NCBI GenBank assembly: GCA_003508005.1
Contig: DNUE01000064.1
Span: 251-64,250, forward strand
Origin: Desulfobulbaceae bacterium
GTDB lineage: Bacteria; Desulfobacterota; Desulfobulbia; Desulfobulbales; Desulfobulbaceae
Direction of reading: 5' to 3'
DNA length: 64,000 nucleotides
Shown one piece after another: positions 1-7,849 of this stretch; the stretch's first letter is position 1, and each line of letters opens with the position of its first letter. The translations under genes were made by a program, and so were the position numbers. The notes under the pieces were generated by a model that had not been told where the DNA came from, did no database searches, and saw only the letters and a program-made list of their open reading frames with translations.

Positions 1-350
1 TCGGTATCGGTATCGGTGTCGGTATCGGTATCGGTATCGGTATCGGTGTCCGTATCCGTATCCGTGTCCGTATCGGTGTCCGTATCCGTATCGGTGTCCG
101 TATCCGTATCGGTGTCGGTATCCGTGTCCGTATCCGTGTCCGTATCCGTATCGGTATCCGTGTCGGTGTCGGTGTCGGTGTCGGTGTCCGTGTCGGTGTC
201 CGTGTCCGTATCCGTATCGGTATCCGTGTCGGTGTCGGTGTCGGTGTCGGTGTCCGTGTCCGTATCCGTATCGGTATCCGTGTCCGTATCGGTGTCCGTA
301 TCCGTATCGGTGTCGGTATCCGTGTCGGTATCGGTGTCCGTGTCGGTATC
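1..350 (-). repeat. Asp-Thr dipeptide repeat tract
   Basis: An uninterrupted 6-bp period encodes (Asp-Thr) about 58 times and continues past the window edge. Asp uses GAT or GAC and Thr uses only ACC or ACG, so four hexamers are shuffled without a change of protein sequence. No frame break or substitution is seen. It probably forms a flexible acidic linker between the retention module and the extracellular part of the adhesin. Confidence 0.95.
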
Positions 351-875
351 TCCAGGCTCTTCAGGCGGAATTTCACCTTCCCCAGGAGGAGGGTCTAAAA
401 AATTATACCCGACACCACGTGTCTCAGCACCAGCATCCGGGGTAACCTGCATGCCGTCCAAATCAAATACTGTATAGGTATGGCCACCCCCGGCACCCTC
501 TACGCCGCCTCCGGCTGCCGTAGCTTCAAGCATAGCGGTAGGATCAACTTGGCCCGTCAACAAGGCCTGCTGAATTTGTTCAACCTCCGCGGTGACTTCG
601 GAAATATCTTCAGGGGGGGTCCCTTGATAGACATCCTCGGTAAGAGTGATATTAGAGTCTCGTCCCGCATCCAAACGAGTTTGCGCAGCATCCGCGAAAA
701 CAATGGACACCATTCCGTCTTGACCTGTGACTATCCGCTCTCCGGCAAATACAGGACTGTTCTCGTCAAGTATCCGCTCTGATCCATCTGACGATACGGC
801 TTTTACCGTCCCGTGAACGATAGAAACCGTACCGACCTGCGTCGTTCCCATTGTTGTGTTGCCCGTTTCAGCCAT
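1..875 (-). CDS. Giant LapA-type adhesin, N-terminal retention module and Asp-Thr repeat (partial)
   Basis: Reading the minus strand from the ATG at 873-875 gives an open frame that runs off the window start (291 codons visible). The first 175 residues match the layout of the retention module of type I-secreted biofilm adhesins such as LapA. A small beta domain (residues 12-80) comes first, with V-G-T-V-S-I-V-H-G-T-V and the block F-A-G-E-R-I-V-T-G-Q-D-G. A helical stretch (residues 90-120, E-V-E-Q-I-Q-Q-A-L-L) follows, then T119-A-A-G122 and a Gly-rich segment ending in H-T-Y-T-V-F-D-L-D. From residue 176 the chain is only Asp-Thr dipeptides. There is no Sec signal, as expected for a C-terminal type I secretion signal, which would lie outside the window. 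In the LapA system this module keeps the adhesin in the outer membrane until LapG proteolysis releases it under c-di-GMP/LapD control. Neither lapG nor lapD is visible here. Family assignment is by pattern recognition, not search. Confidence 0.82.
   Translation of the reverse strand, partial: MAETGNTTMGTTQVGTVSIVHGTVKAVSSDGSERILDENSPVFAGERIVTGQDGMVSIVFADAAQTRLDAGRDSNITLTEDVYQGTPPEDISEVTAEVEQIQQALLTGQVDPTAMLEATAAGGGVEGAGGGHTYTVFDLDGMQVTPDAGAETRGVGYNFLDPPPGEGEIPPEEPGDTDTDTDTDTDTDTDTDTDTDTDTDTDTDTDTDTDTDTDTDTDTDTDTDTDTDTDTDTDTDTDTDTDTDTDTDTDTDTDTDTDTDTDTDTDTDTDTDTDTDTDTDTDTDTDTDTDT
510..521 (-). other. Putative LapG cleavage motif T-A-A-G
   Basis: Codons 119-122 of the adhesin read Thr-Ala-Ala-Gly (ACG GCA GCC GGA). 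They sit after the helical part of the retention module and before a Gly-rich stretch. LapG-type periplasmic cysteine proteases are known to cut between the two alanines of this motif in LapA. The function here is inferred from motif and position. Confidence 0.65.
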
Positions 876-1289
876 GATGCACCTCGTAGGTTGTTCCCTG
901 TTTCCTATATACGCCTTAATCTACAAATTCATACCTATGAAAATGACAGTATTCCTTAATTTCACTTTATATTCTTCACAACCTCATGTCCATTGTACTT
1001 TGGTAGTAATTCTCCAGCATTTCTCTGCTTGACTGATTTGTCGCAAAATTGTCCTTTTCGCGAGATTACCCGACCAGGAAAAAACATAACCTTTGGAGAC
1101 TGCTTTTCCAAAATATATCATTGTGTTGACCCCAGAGGCAATCTCTCCGCCTTTTTAAACAGGAAAACCATTTTCGAGTCAAGCTGAACAATGTTACCGA
1201 GAAATACCGGATAAGTTTCTCTGATGGACGAACATTCAAATCTATGCTATCACCGAAACAAAAACATTATCTTTCATTAAAGGTATCCG
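876..1289. other. Intergenic region between divergent genes
   Basis: This 414-bp AT-rich spacer separates the minus-strand adhesin from the plus-strand lytic transglycosylase and must hold their promoters. A 64-codon frame at 993-1187 has no ribosome-binding site or recognisable composition and is not called. A short inverted repeat (GAGAAA at 1199-1204, TTTCTC at 1216-1221) is the only structure noticed. Confidence 0.6.
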
Positions 1290-3350
1290 GTGCATTGCCC
1301 TGCTCGTTCTGACTCCCACGCACAAATCCAGGAACCTCAAGGAAATTGGCTGTTTCATTCATTTAACTCTAAAGCTGCTGATTACATTAAATATGAGCCC
1401 GGCAGGTTTCTTTACATGATACTTGTTACCATTCACCGACTGATGCTGCTTGTGATTTCTCCTTTTCTGAGATCGGACTGCAAGGTACGCCTTTTTCGAT
1501 ACCTGACCGGCTCAAGCTTGCTCATGCTCAGTCTCCTGATCGCGACATGCTCCTCTCTGACGGCCGCCACTGTTGAGTTGCCTCTCGTTCTCCGCTCCCA
1601 GATTCTGCAAAACGCCCTGCAGGATTCCATAACCCCCGGCCCTGACCGGAAAGCGACCCTCTTCGACAAGGACCTCAACAACTATTTCCACATTGCCGAC
1701 CCCCAACTCACCATCCGCGACGGGGAGCCACACTTCCGCTGCAACATCGCCGCCGGGGTAGGCTTTGAATCCCTCGGCGTTCTTCCTTCCGCCGTAAAAT
1801 GGAACGGATCCATCGAGATGGAACTCGCGTTTTACGTAGATGATCAGTGGCAATTACGCTATCGGATCAAGGATTCCCGCATCTATGACGAGAAAGGAGG
1901 CCAAGCCGTACTCACCAGTTTCGTCTGGAATCTCTCCCGGCGCTTTCTTTATCCGCTCCTGGAAAAGTTCTCATTTGACCTTTCCCTGCCGCGGAAAGAG
2001 ATCCTGGAACTGCTCCGCAACTCAGTTGCCCAGGAGGACCTGACACTCCTCGAGGCCACGTTGAACACCATTGCCGTGGGCAAGTTGCAGGCTAATGCCA
2101 ACGGTATCGTCGTACCGCTTCTGCTTTTCGTCGCGGAACAGGAGCCTCTGCCCTCGCTGCCTGCGCAACAACCTCTCACTCTTGAAGAAATTGAAGGGTT
2201 GCAGAATCTCTTCGAGCCCCTTGATGCGTTTCTGGTTTTTGTCGTCAAAAGTGCCGGAGCCGATTTTTCTGATCCGCAACTGCGCAGCCAGCTCTTTGAT
2301 CTTCTCATCACCAGCCGCTACAAGCTGCTGGCCATCCTGGCCGGGGAAAGTCCCGTGGATAATGCAGACCCCCTGCGAACCCTCTTTATTGAGGTTTGGC
2401 GGCAGCTGCGTTCCATTATCGAAAGCAGTACCGGACAGGCTTCACAGGAGCAGGAACAGCTGCTTCGCTACATGACCTTCATCAATGCCGGGGACGCCCT
2501 CCTTGCCCTGGATGAGGCGGCACCGCAACTCAGCATGCATATCACCACCGACGGCCTGCGCCGCCTGGCTCGAATGCTGCAGCCCGAATACAAGGATGAC
2601 CCGCTTCGGTTTGACTGGGAGATAGATCCGGATCTGCGAAATTTATTGAATTTCCTTCCGCCGCCGGAACCTTCCTCCTCAGTGCCGACCCTGGGCGCCC
2701 GCCTGCTGGACATCCTTGTCGGCACCGCCCATGCCGACGAAACGATCCCTCTCACCGTCGCCGAAGTCAGCAAACGCCTGAGCAATTGGGTGCCGACCGT
2801 ACCGGAGCTCGAAGAATACGGATTCCTGATTGCCCAGCTCCTGCACAATGCTTCATTGGCGCAGATCAAGAACGCCGGTCTGTCTCCTGAATATGCGCAG
2901 ATCTATCAGAATCTTGTTCCTGCCACGGCCATGATTGAAAGCTGCTGGCGACAGTTTGAGCTGAATGGAGACCAGGTTGTCTGCATCAGGTCCAAATCCG
3001 GAAGCCTCGGCATGATGCAGATCAATCAGCACGTCTGGCGAGGCTTCTACAGCATTGAACGGCTGAAAGCGGATGTGATCTACAATATCCAGGCCGGCAC
3101 GGAGATCCTGATGCGCTATTTCAAGGAAAACGGGCTCAAGATAGCGGAAAAGAGCGGAAAACCTTTTTATGCCGCCCGTGCCGCCTATGCCGCCTACAAT
3201 GCGGGGCCCCAGGCTGCCCGCAGGTTCATCAAGTCCGGTTCGGCCCGGGAGAAGCAGGTGGATGATCGTCTCTGGAAGTTTTATCAGGGTTTTGCTGCCG
3301 GAGAAATTGCCAATCTGAAAACCTGCAGTGTTGGCAATGCTACTCCCTGA
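1290..3350 (+). CDS. Lytic transglycosylase (SLT domain) with long N-terminal domain
   Basis: The last ~140 residues form a goose-lysozyme-like SLT domain. Catalytic Glu lies in A-T-A-M-I-E-S (residue ~550 counted from 1290), followed by the S-G-S-L-G-M-M-Q-I motif and the A-Y-N-A-G-P motif near the end. Such enzymes cleave the MurNAc-GlcNAc bond of peptidoglycan in the periplasm. The preceding ~480 residues are not recognised. They are rich in Leu/Glu helices and may bind wall or partner proteins. The start is uncertain: GTG at 1290 has AAAGG upstream, while ATG at 1416 or 1443 lies closer to the hydrophobic export segment (S-S-L-L-M-L-S-L-L-I-A). It diverges from the adhesin gene and converges on the glucan synthase. 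Confidence 0.8.
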   Translation: MHCPARSDSHAQIQEPQGNWLFHSFNSKAADYIKYEPGRFLYMILVTIHRLMLLVISPFLRSDCKVRLFRYLTGSSLLMLSLLIATCSSLTAATVELPLVLRSQILQNALQDSITPGPDRKATLFDKDLNNYFHIADPQLTIRDGEPHFRCNIAAGVGFESLGVLPSAVKWNGSIEMELAFYVDDQWQLRYRIKDSRIYDEKGGQAVLTSFVWNLSRRFLYPLLEKFSFDLSLPRKEILELLRNSVAQEDLTLLEATLNTIAVGKLQANANGIVVPLLLFVAEQEPLPSLPAQQPLTLEEIEGLQNLFEPLDAFLVFVVKSAGADFSDPQLRSQLFDLLITSRYKLLAILAGESPVDNADPLRTLFIEVWRQLRSIIESSTGQASQEQEQLLRYMTFINAGDALLALDEAAPQLSMHITTDGLRRLARMLQPEYKDDPLRFDWEIDPDLRNLLNFLPPPEPSSSVPTLGARLLDILVGTAHADETIPLTVAEVSKRLSNWVPTVPELEEYGFLIAQLLHNASLAQIKNAGLSPEYAQIYQNLVPATAMIESCWRQFELNGDQVVCIRSKSGSLGMMQINQHVWRGFYSIERLKADVIYNIQAGTEILMRYFKENGLKIAEKSGKPFYAARAAYAAYNAGPQAARRFIKSGSAREKQVDDRLWKFYQGFAAGEIANLKTCSVGNATP

Positions 3351-3393
3351 TTTTTCTTACTGCAAATATTCGGATTAGACTGCTCGCCCTAAT

Positions 3394-6051
3394 TTAAGGA
3401 TTAAGCGCCTCGCCAGATCCTTCTGATTGCTGATCGACTTTGCCGCCCGGAGAGGTAGCCGAGGGTTTCGCTGTGATGGTCGTGATAAGCCGGGAAGGCA
3501 ACTGGGCAAAGGCGCTGATGATGGACATGATGACAGCCGCCTGGTAGGGAATCGACTGCACCAGCAGAACCATAACCCATACCAGAACGTCCGGCGTCTC
3601 CGACCCCTGCCGCAGAACCACGGCGTACGCAGCGGCCAGAAGGGCCAGCATGATCAGCGCCTCTTCTCGGGCCGATTGCAGGGCATGCCAGACGGCACGC
3701 CCCCGGACAATCTTCGGGGTCCGGAAAAAGGGGATGCTTTTGGTCACAAAGCCAAAGAGAATCGCCTTGGCGATGGTGTGGGAAAGGGACAAACCGGCCA
3801 CTGCCGATGCTATCGTCTGGGTCACCGTGGCGTTCACCCTGCTCCGGTAGAGATAAAACATCTTGGCCATCTTGAAGATAAAGAGTGCCAGCGGCATCGC
3901 AGAAAGAATCACCAGCGGCGGATCAACCTTCAAGGGATAGAGGATCATGCCGATAGACCAGGCCAGGGCGGCAAAGGTGAACAGCAAATTGATGCCGTCG
4001 GCCATCCACGGCAGCCAGCCGGCAAGGAAATGATAGCGCTGGCCAGAAGTGAGCTTGGATTCTCTTCTGCTCAGAAGTGACCGGGCATGATGGCGCATGA
4101 TCTGAACCGCCCCGTACGCCCAGCGGAAGCGCTGCTTCTTGAAGTCGATGAAGGTGTCCGGCATGACCCCGCGGCCGTAGCTCTTAGCGATATAGATCGC
4201 CTCATATCCCTTCTCGAAGATCTTCAGGCCTAGTTCCGCATCTTCGGTAATACACCATTCGGCCCAGCCGCCGACCTCCTCCAGCGCGGATTTGCGAACC
4301 ATGGTCATGGTCCCGTGCTGGATGATCGCGTTGCGCTCGTTGCGGGTTATCATTCCGATATAAAAAAATCCCCGGTATTCAGCATAGCACATGGCCTTGA
4401 ACAGATTATCGCGGTCATCGTGATAATCCTGCGGGGCCTGGACAATAGCCAGGGACGGCCTGGTGAACTGCGGCACCAAGTCTCGCAGCCAATTGCTCGT
4501 CACTACGTAGTCACTGTCGATGACCGCCACCACCTCGGCCTCAGGTGCGGTCCTGGCCAGGGCATAGTTGAGGGCGCCAGCCTTGAACCCGGTCAGCTGA
4601 TCCTCATGGAAAAACCGAAACCGGGGCCCGAGTTTGGCGCAGTGTCCAGCCACCGGCTTCCAGACAGCCGGATCCTTGGTATTGTTATCGATGACGATGA
4701 CTTCATAGTGCGGGTATTCCAGTCGAGCCAGGGCATCCAGGGTGTCGATCATCATCTCCGGAGGTTCGTTATATGCCGGGACATGCACTGAAACCATGGG
4801 CAACGCCTCATCGGTGACCTCCACTGGGGTGAAGGGCCGGCGCCAGAAGGCAGCCCAAAGCGCCTCTGCCCATTCATGGGCCTCGGCGAGGAGAACGATG
4901 ACCACCCCGATTATGCCGAACAGCATGAGGAAGCCGACCACCACGGTTGTCACCGTCAGGTACTGCTGCGAATAATTATAGACGATCCAGACTGCTGCGG
5001 TGGCTGCGGCAAAGGCGATGGTGGCGAGAAAACTGCGCCCGCGCGTGCGTAGGGTCCTGCTGTCAATGAGCAACAGGGCAAAGGTGATAATGGCAATCAC
5101 CAGCGAGATAACTGCCAGGACACGCCATTCAGGTATATCGACAATAGGAGAGGTAAAGGGAAACTTGGGGTTGCGGTTCAAATCATAGACACCCCAGTAA
5201 GCCCCCACCGCACCCTCGGAGCTCCGTTTCCAGGGTTGATCAAAGGCCTCCATGACATAGTAGATGTAATCCAGTTCTTCCGCCCGGGCGAGAAAACGGC
5301 GCAGGAATGTGGCCTCGTTGGTGGTCGAAGCTACTGCGGAGCGACGCGTCCGGCCGTTGCTCGGCCATCCGACCTCACCAATAACCACCGGCTTGTCCGG
5401 GAAGGTATTTTGCAGCAGGGTCACGTGATCGACCACATAGTCTACTGCCCGGTCCAGATGAATGCCCTCCCAGTAAGGCAGCATATGGACGGCGATAAAG
5501 TCCACGTGTTGGGCAAGCTCCGGGTTTTTATACCAGACGTGCCAGGGCTCAGCCGTACTCACCGGCACGGTCAGGGCTGCCTGCATCCGGTCGAGGTATT
5601 CGCACAACTCCTTGACTGTAAGGTCGTTCCGGTAGATGGACTCGTTGCCGACAATGACCCGGATCACGTTGCGATAGTTTTCCCGGGCCACCCTGATGGC
5701 GGTTTCCATTTCCAGTTCATTTTTTTCGAGATCCTTGTCCAGCCAGACGCCCAGGGTCACGTTCAGACCATACTTCCGGGAAAGTGCCGGTATCCTGGCG
5801 AGGACGCCCTCCACCGAGTAGGTACGCACTGCATTGGTTTTGTCAGCCAGAAGCTTCAGGTCATCATCGACTTCAGCCTCCGTGGGCAGTATGTGCTTGG
5901 CCGGGTCATTTCCCGCTCGCATCGGCTGAAAGGAAAAACCCTGGATCCGGCTCGGCCAGGCCGGTTCATCTTCAGGCTGGTTCAGGAGCGCCCAGAAGCT
6001 GATAGAAATTACCGCGATGGCAATACAGATTAGGATGTTTGCTCTGGTCAT
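3394..6051 (-). CDS. ndvB: GH17-GT2 fusion, NdvB-type beta-glucan synthase
   Basis: An 885-residue inner-membrane protein. After an N-terminal anchor (residues 5-23) comes a periplasmic GH17 domain (about 35-305) with both catalytic acids: E137 in V-G-N-E-S and E226 in V-I-G-E-V-G-W-P. Membrane segments at ~310-390 lead to a cytoplasmic GT2 domain (about 418-650) with D512-S-D514, T-E-D604 and Q640-R-F-R-W644. These are the processive-synthase motifs. More membrane helices follow to the end. This architecture is known from bacterial NdvB proteins, which make beta-1,3(-1,6) glucans. The GT2 domain polymerises and exports, and the GH17 domain acts as glucanosyltransferase for branching or cyclisation. 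Expected product: periplasmic or exopolysaccharide beta-glucan. The linkage cannot be read from sequence. It stands alone, divergent from an XRE-PAS regulator that could control it. Confidence 0.88.
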   Translation of the reverse strand: MTRANILICIAIAVISISFWALLNQPEDEPAWPSRIQGFSFQPMRAGNDPAKHILPTEAEVDDDLKLLADKTNAVRTYSVEGVLARIPALSRKYGLNVTLGVWLDKDLEKNELEMETAIRVARENYRNVIRVIVGNESIYRNDLTVKELCEYLDRMQAALTVPVSTAEPWHVWYKNPELAQHVDFIAVHMLPYWEGIHLDRAVDYVVDHVTLLQNTFPDKPVVIGEVGWPSNGRTRRSAVASTTNEATFLRRFLARAEELDYIYYVMEAFDQPWKRSSEGAVGAYWGVYDLNRNPKFPFTSPIVDIPEWRVLAVISLVIAIITFALLLIDSRTLRTRGRSFLATIAFAAATAAVWIVYNYSQQYLTVTTVVVGFLMLFGIIGVVIVLLAEAHEWAEALWAAFWRRPFTPVEVTDEALPMVSVHVPAYNEPPEMMIDTLDALARLEYPHYEVIVIDNNTKDPAVWKPVAGHCAKLGPRFRFFHEDQLTGFKAGALNYALARTAPEAEVVAVIDSDYVVTSNWLRDLVPQFTRPSLAIVQAPQDYHDDRDNLFKAMCYAEYRGFFYIGMITRNERNAIIQHGTMTMVRKSALEEVGGWAEWCITEDAELGLKIFEKGYEAIYIAKSYGRGVMPDTFIDFKKQRFRWAYGAVQIMRHHARSLLSRRESKLTSGQRYHFLAGWLPWMADGINLLFTFAALAWSIGMILYPLKVDPPLVILSAMPLALFIFKMAKMFYLYRSRVNATVTQTIASAVAGLSLSHTIAKAILFGFVTKSIPFFRTPKIVRGRAVWHALQSAREEALIMLALLAAAYAVVLRQGSETPDVLVWVMVLLVQSIPYQAAVIMSIISAFAQLPSRLITTITAKPSATSPGGKVDQQSEGSGEALNP

Positions 6052-6595
6052 GGACGTAGCGTTTTCCTCAGGGCCCTATGAAACAAACGGTTAACAGGGT
6101 TTTAACCCGTTCAAAGAATCAATTACCCGCTGTTCCCCCAGTTGTCCCAGGGAGGACACCACCCCCGGGACAACGCGAGCCGGTTGCAACGATAAAATAA
6201 TTCACCTCTTCCAGGAAGATTACCGGACCACGGCTCGCCGAAATTAAGGAAATATACATACTGCGATATTTTATCCAATGTCAAATGGGAATAAAAGAAC
6301 AGATTGCCGGAATGCCCCGCAACGCAACAGTTGCTGAATTATTTCAACTTTTCTGATATGAATCAAAGAAATAAATCTCCGCAAAAATATGTATTGACGA
6401 AAACACATTTCAACTATAATTACTTTATCAGTAAAAAAAAAAAATATATTTCGCTTTATTTTCACAATACGTGCATTCCTCCCACAATACAGGACTGGCA
6501 AAGAGGGCTTTACTCGCTAATTCTTTATAATCTATTGTTATTCATACAATTTTCACTTCAACCGTTCCGAGAATAACCATTCTTAATTGTATCCC
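6052..6595. other. Long intergenic region, AT-rich, without a convincing gene
   Basis: A 544-bp spacer between divergent genes. The half near the glucan synthase holds a set of inverted repeats (separate entry). The half near the regulator is very AT-rich and contains a 13-base A run near 6434. A short frame at 6304-6576 has the composition of non-coding AT-rich DNA and is not called. Confidence 0.55.
6141..6238. promoter_or_regulatory. Two adjacent inverted repeats upstream of the glucan synthase
   Basis: GTTGTCCC (6141-6148) pairs with GGGACAAC (6167-6174). Directly abutting it, GCGAGCCG (6175-6182) pairs with CGGCTCGC (6231-6238). They lie 90-190 bp upstream of the glucan-synthase start on its leader side. 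Either could be an operator or an RNA structure in the leader. No known family is recognised. Confidence 0.35.
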
Positions 6596-7711
6596 ATGGA
6601 AAACGAAATTTCTGAACTCTTCCGGCTGGCATCAAAATATTTCTTCAAAAAATTCAAGGAAAGCGGTGGGTCTCAAGGGCAACTGGCCATTGAGTTCGGC
6701 GTGACACAGGCGTATCTCTCCTCGGTGATGAACGGATCCCGCTCCGCCTCCTTCGAACTCTATAACCGGATTGCCAACAGGCTGTACGGCCCCCTGGATA
6801 AATACCTCGCAGTGGGCAGGAATATCAAGGAAGGGCGTGAACCCCTTGCCAATGACAAGGAAAAATCTGAGGCTGACGGCGTGGAGAGCCTGATTGCCCG
6901 ACTCACCTATTATGTCATGGACCACCGACGGATTGAAAAGGAGATCCACGATCTCAAAATATTCTATGAATCAATTGTGGAGAACCTGCAATCCGCCGTG
7001 CTGGTCATGGACAAGGAACACAAGATTATTTATGCCAACAAATATCTAACCAAGTTGGCAGGTATCAGGCCGGAACAGGCTATTGACCTAAATACTTTTG
7101 ATATTGAGGAAACGATCCCCAAATTGAAGTTCGGAGAGTTCATCGCAAAATACAAAGAGGCTGCTGAAAGCCTGGCCCCTCTCTTCTTTGAAAATCTGCA
7201 CTTGGAGACACCGATATCAAGCTTCAATTACAATAGCGGCTGGCTCATCCCTCTCTTGAGCGAGGACAAATCCTTCAAAGGCATGATCTGCACCTTTCGG
7301 GACACCTCCAATGCGCATGCCCTGTTCAGCATCCTGGCACAATCAATAGAGTATTTGCCTGATGGGGTGGCAATTTTTAAGCAGAAGTCTGCCGGGGAGT
7401 TCCCGGTAACCACCTTCGCCAACAAAAAAATCCGGAAAATTCTTGGAGTGGAAGATAGAGATTCCTTTACCCTCCCTTTTTTGGACCTGTTCAAAGAGGC
7501 AAAAAAAACTGTCGTCAACTTCAAAGAATGGGAAAAATTCATCAAAAACGATATCAAGACAAATGCCGTCAACACTAATTTCCTTATTGATCTCAGTAAC
7601 GAAAAAAGTTTTGAAGTTACGGGAAACCCGCTCGCAGACCAATACGGCCTGCACATAGGCCGAATCATTATCACCAGAGAGAAGAGGCAGCGGCGCACCG
7701 AAAATAAATAA
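6596..7711 (+). CDS. XRE-type HTH regulator with PAS-like sensory domains
   Basis: A 371-residue cytoplasmic protein. Residues ~25-60 form a Cro/CI helix-turn-helix (G-Q-L-A-I-E-F-G-V-T-Q-A-Y-L-S-S-V-M-N-G). A helical linker leads to a PAS-like domain at ~120-225 (A-V-L-V-M-D-K-E-H-K-I-I-Y-A-N-K-Y). A second PAS-like segment follows at ~240-360 (L-P-D-G-V-A-I-F, F-A-N-K-K-I). No kinase, GGDEF or AAA module is present, so it is probably a one-component transcription factor sensing a small ligand or redox state. I start it at the ATG at 6596; a TTG nine bases earlier is in frame. It diverges from the glucan-synthase gene, a plausible target. The ligand is unknown. Confidence 0.75.
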   Translation: MENEISELFRLASKYFFKKFKESGGSQGQLAIEFGVTQAYLSSVMNGSRSASFELYNRIANRLYGPLDKYLAVGRNIKEGREPLANDKEKSEADGVESLIARLTYYVMDHRRIEKEIHDLKIFYESIVENLQSAVLVMDKEHKIIYANKYLTKLAGIRPEQAIDLNTFDIEETIPKLKFGEFIAKYKEAAESLAPLFFENLHLETPISSFNYNSGWLIPLLSEDKSFKGMICTFRDTSNAHALFSILAQSIEYLPDGVAIFKQKSAGEFPVTTFANKKIRKILGVEDRDSFTLPFLDLFKEAKKTVVNFKEWEKFIKNDIKTNAVNTNFLIDLSNEKSFEVTGNPLADQYGLHIGRIIITREKRQRRTENK

Positions 7712-7849
7712 CCTGTTACGGCCTTACCCTTACCCTTCCCGCCTCTCGCGACAGGTTCAATGCTCTGCCGGCAGGCAGCCCTTGTTATCAAGGCCGAATA
7801 CGTCCATCCATCAGGCAAAACGAAACAGGGTCCCCACTTCAGGGCACTT

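Noticed and set aside
16..477. Plus-strand frame encoding a Ser-Val repeat protein
   Set aside because: It is the complement of the Asp-Thr tract of the adhesin on the minus strand. The minus-strand frame has a proper start and a recognised retention module; the plus frame has neither.
993..1187. 64-codon frame in the adhesin/transglycosylase spacer
   Set aside because: No ribosome-binding site, no recognisable composition, and lies in a region that must hold two promoters.
7710..7757. AACCTGT/ACAGGTT inverted repeat between converging genes
   Set aside because: Only seven base pairs with a 34-base loop and no T run; likely chance.
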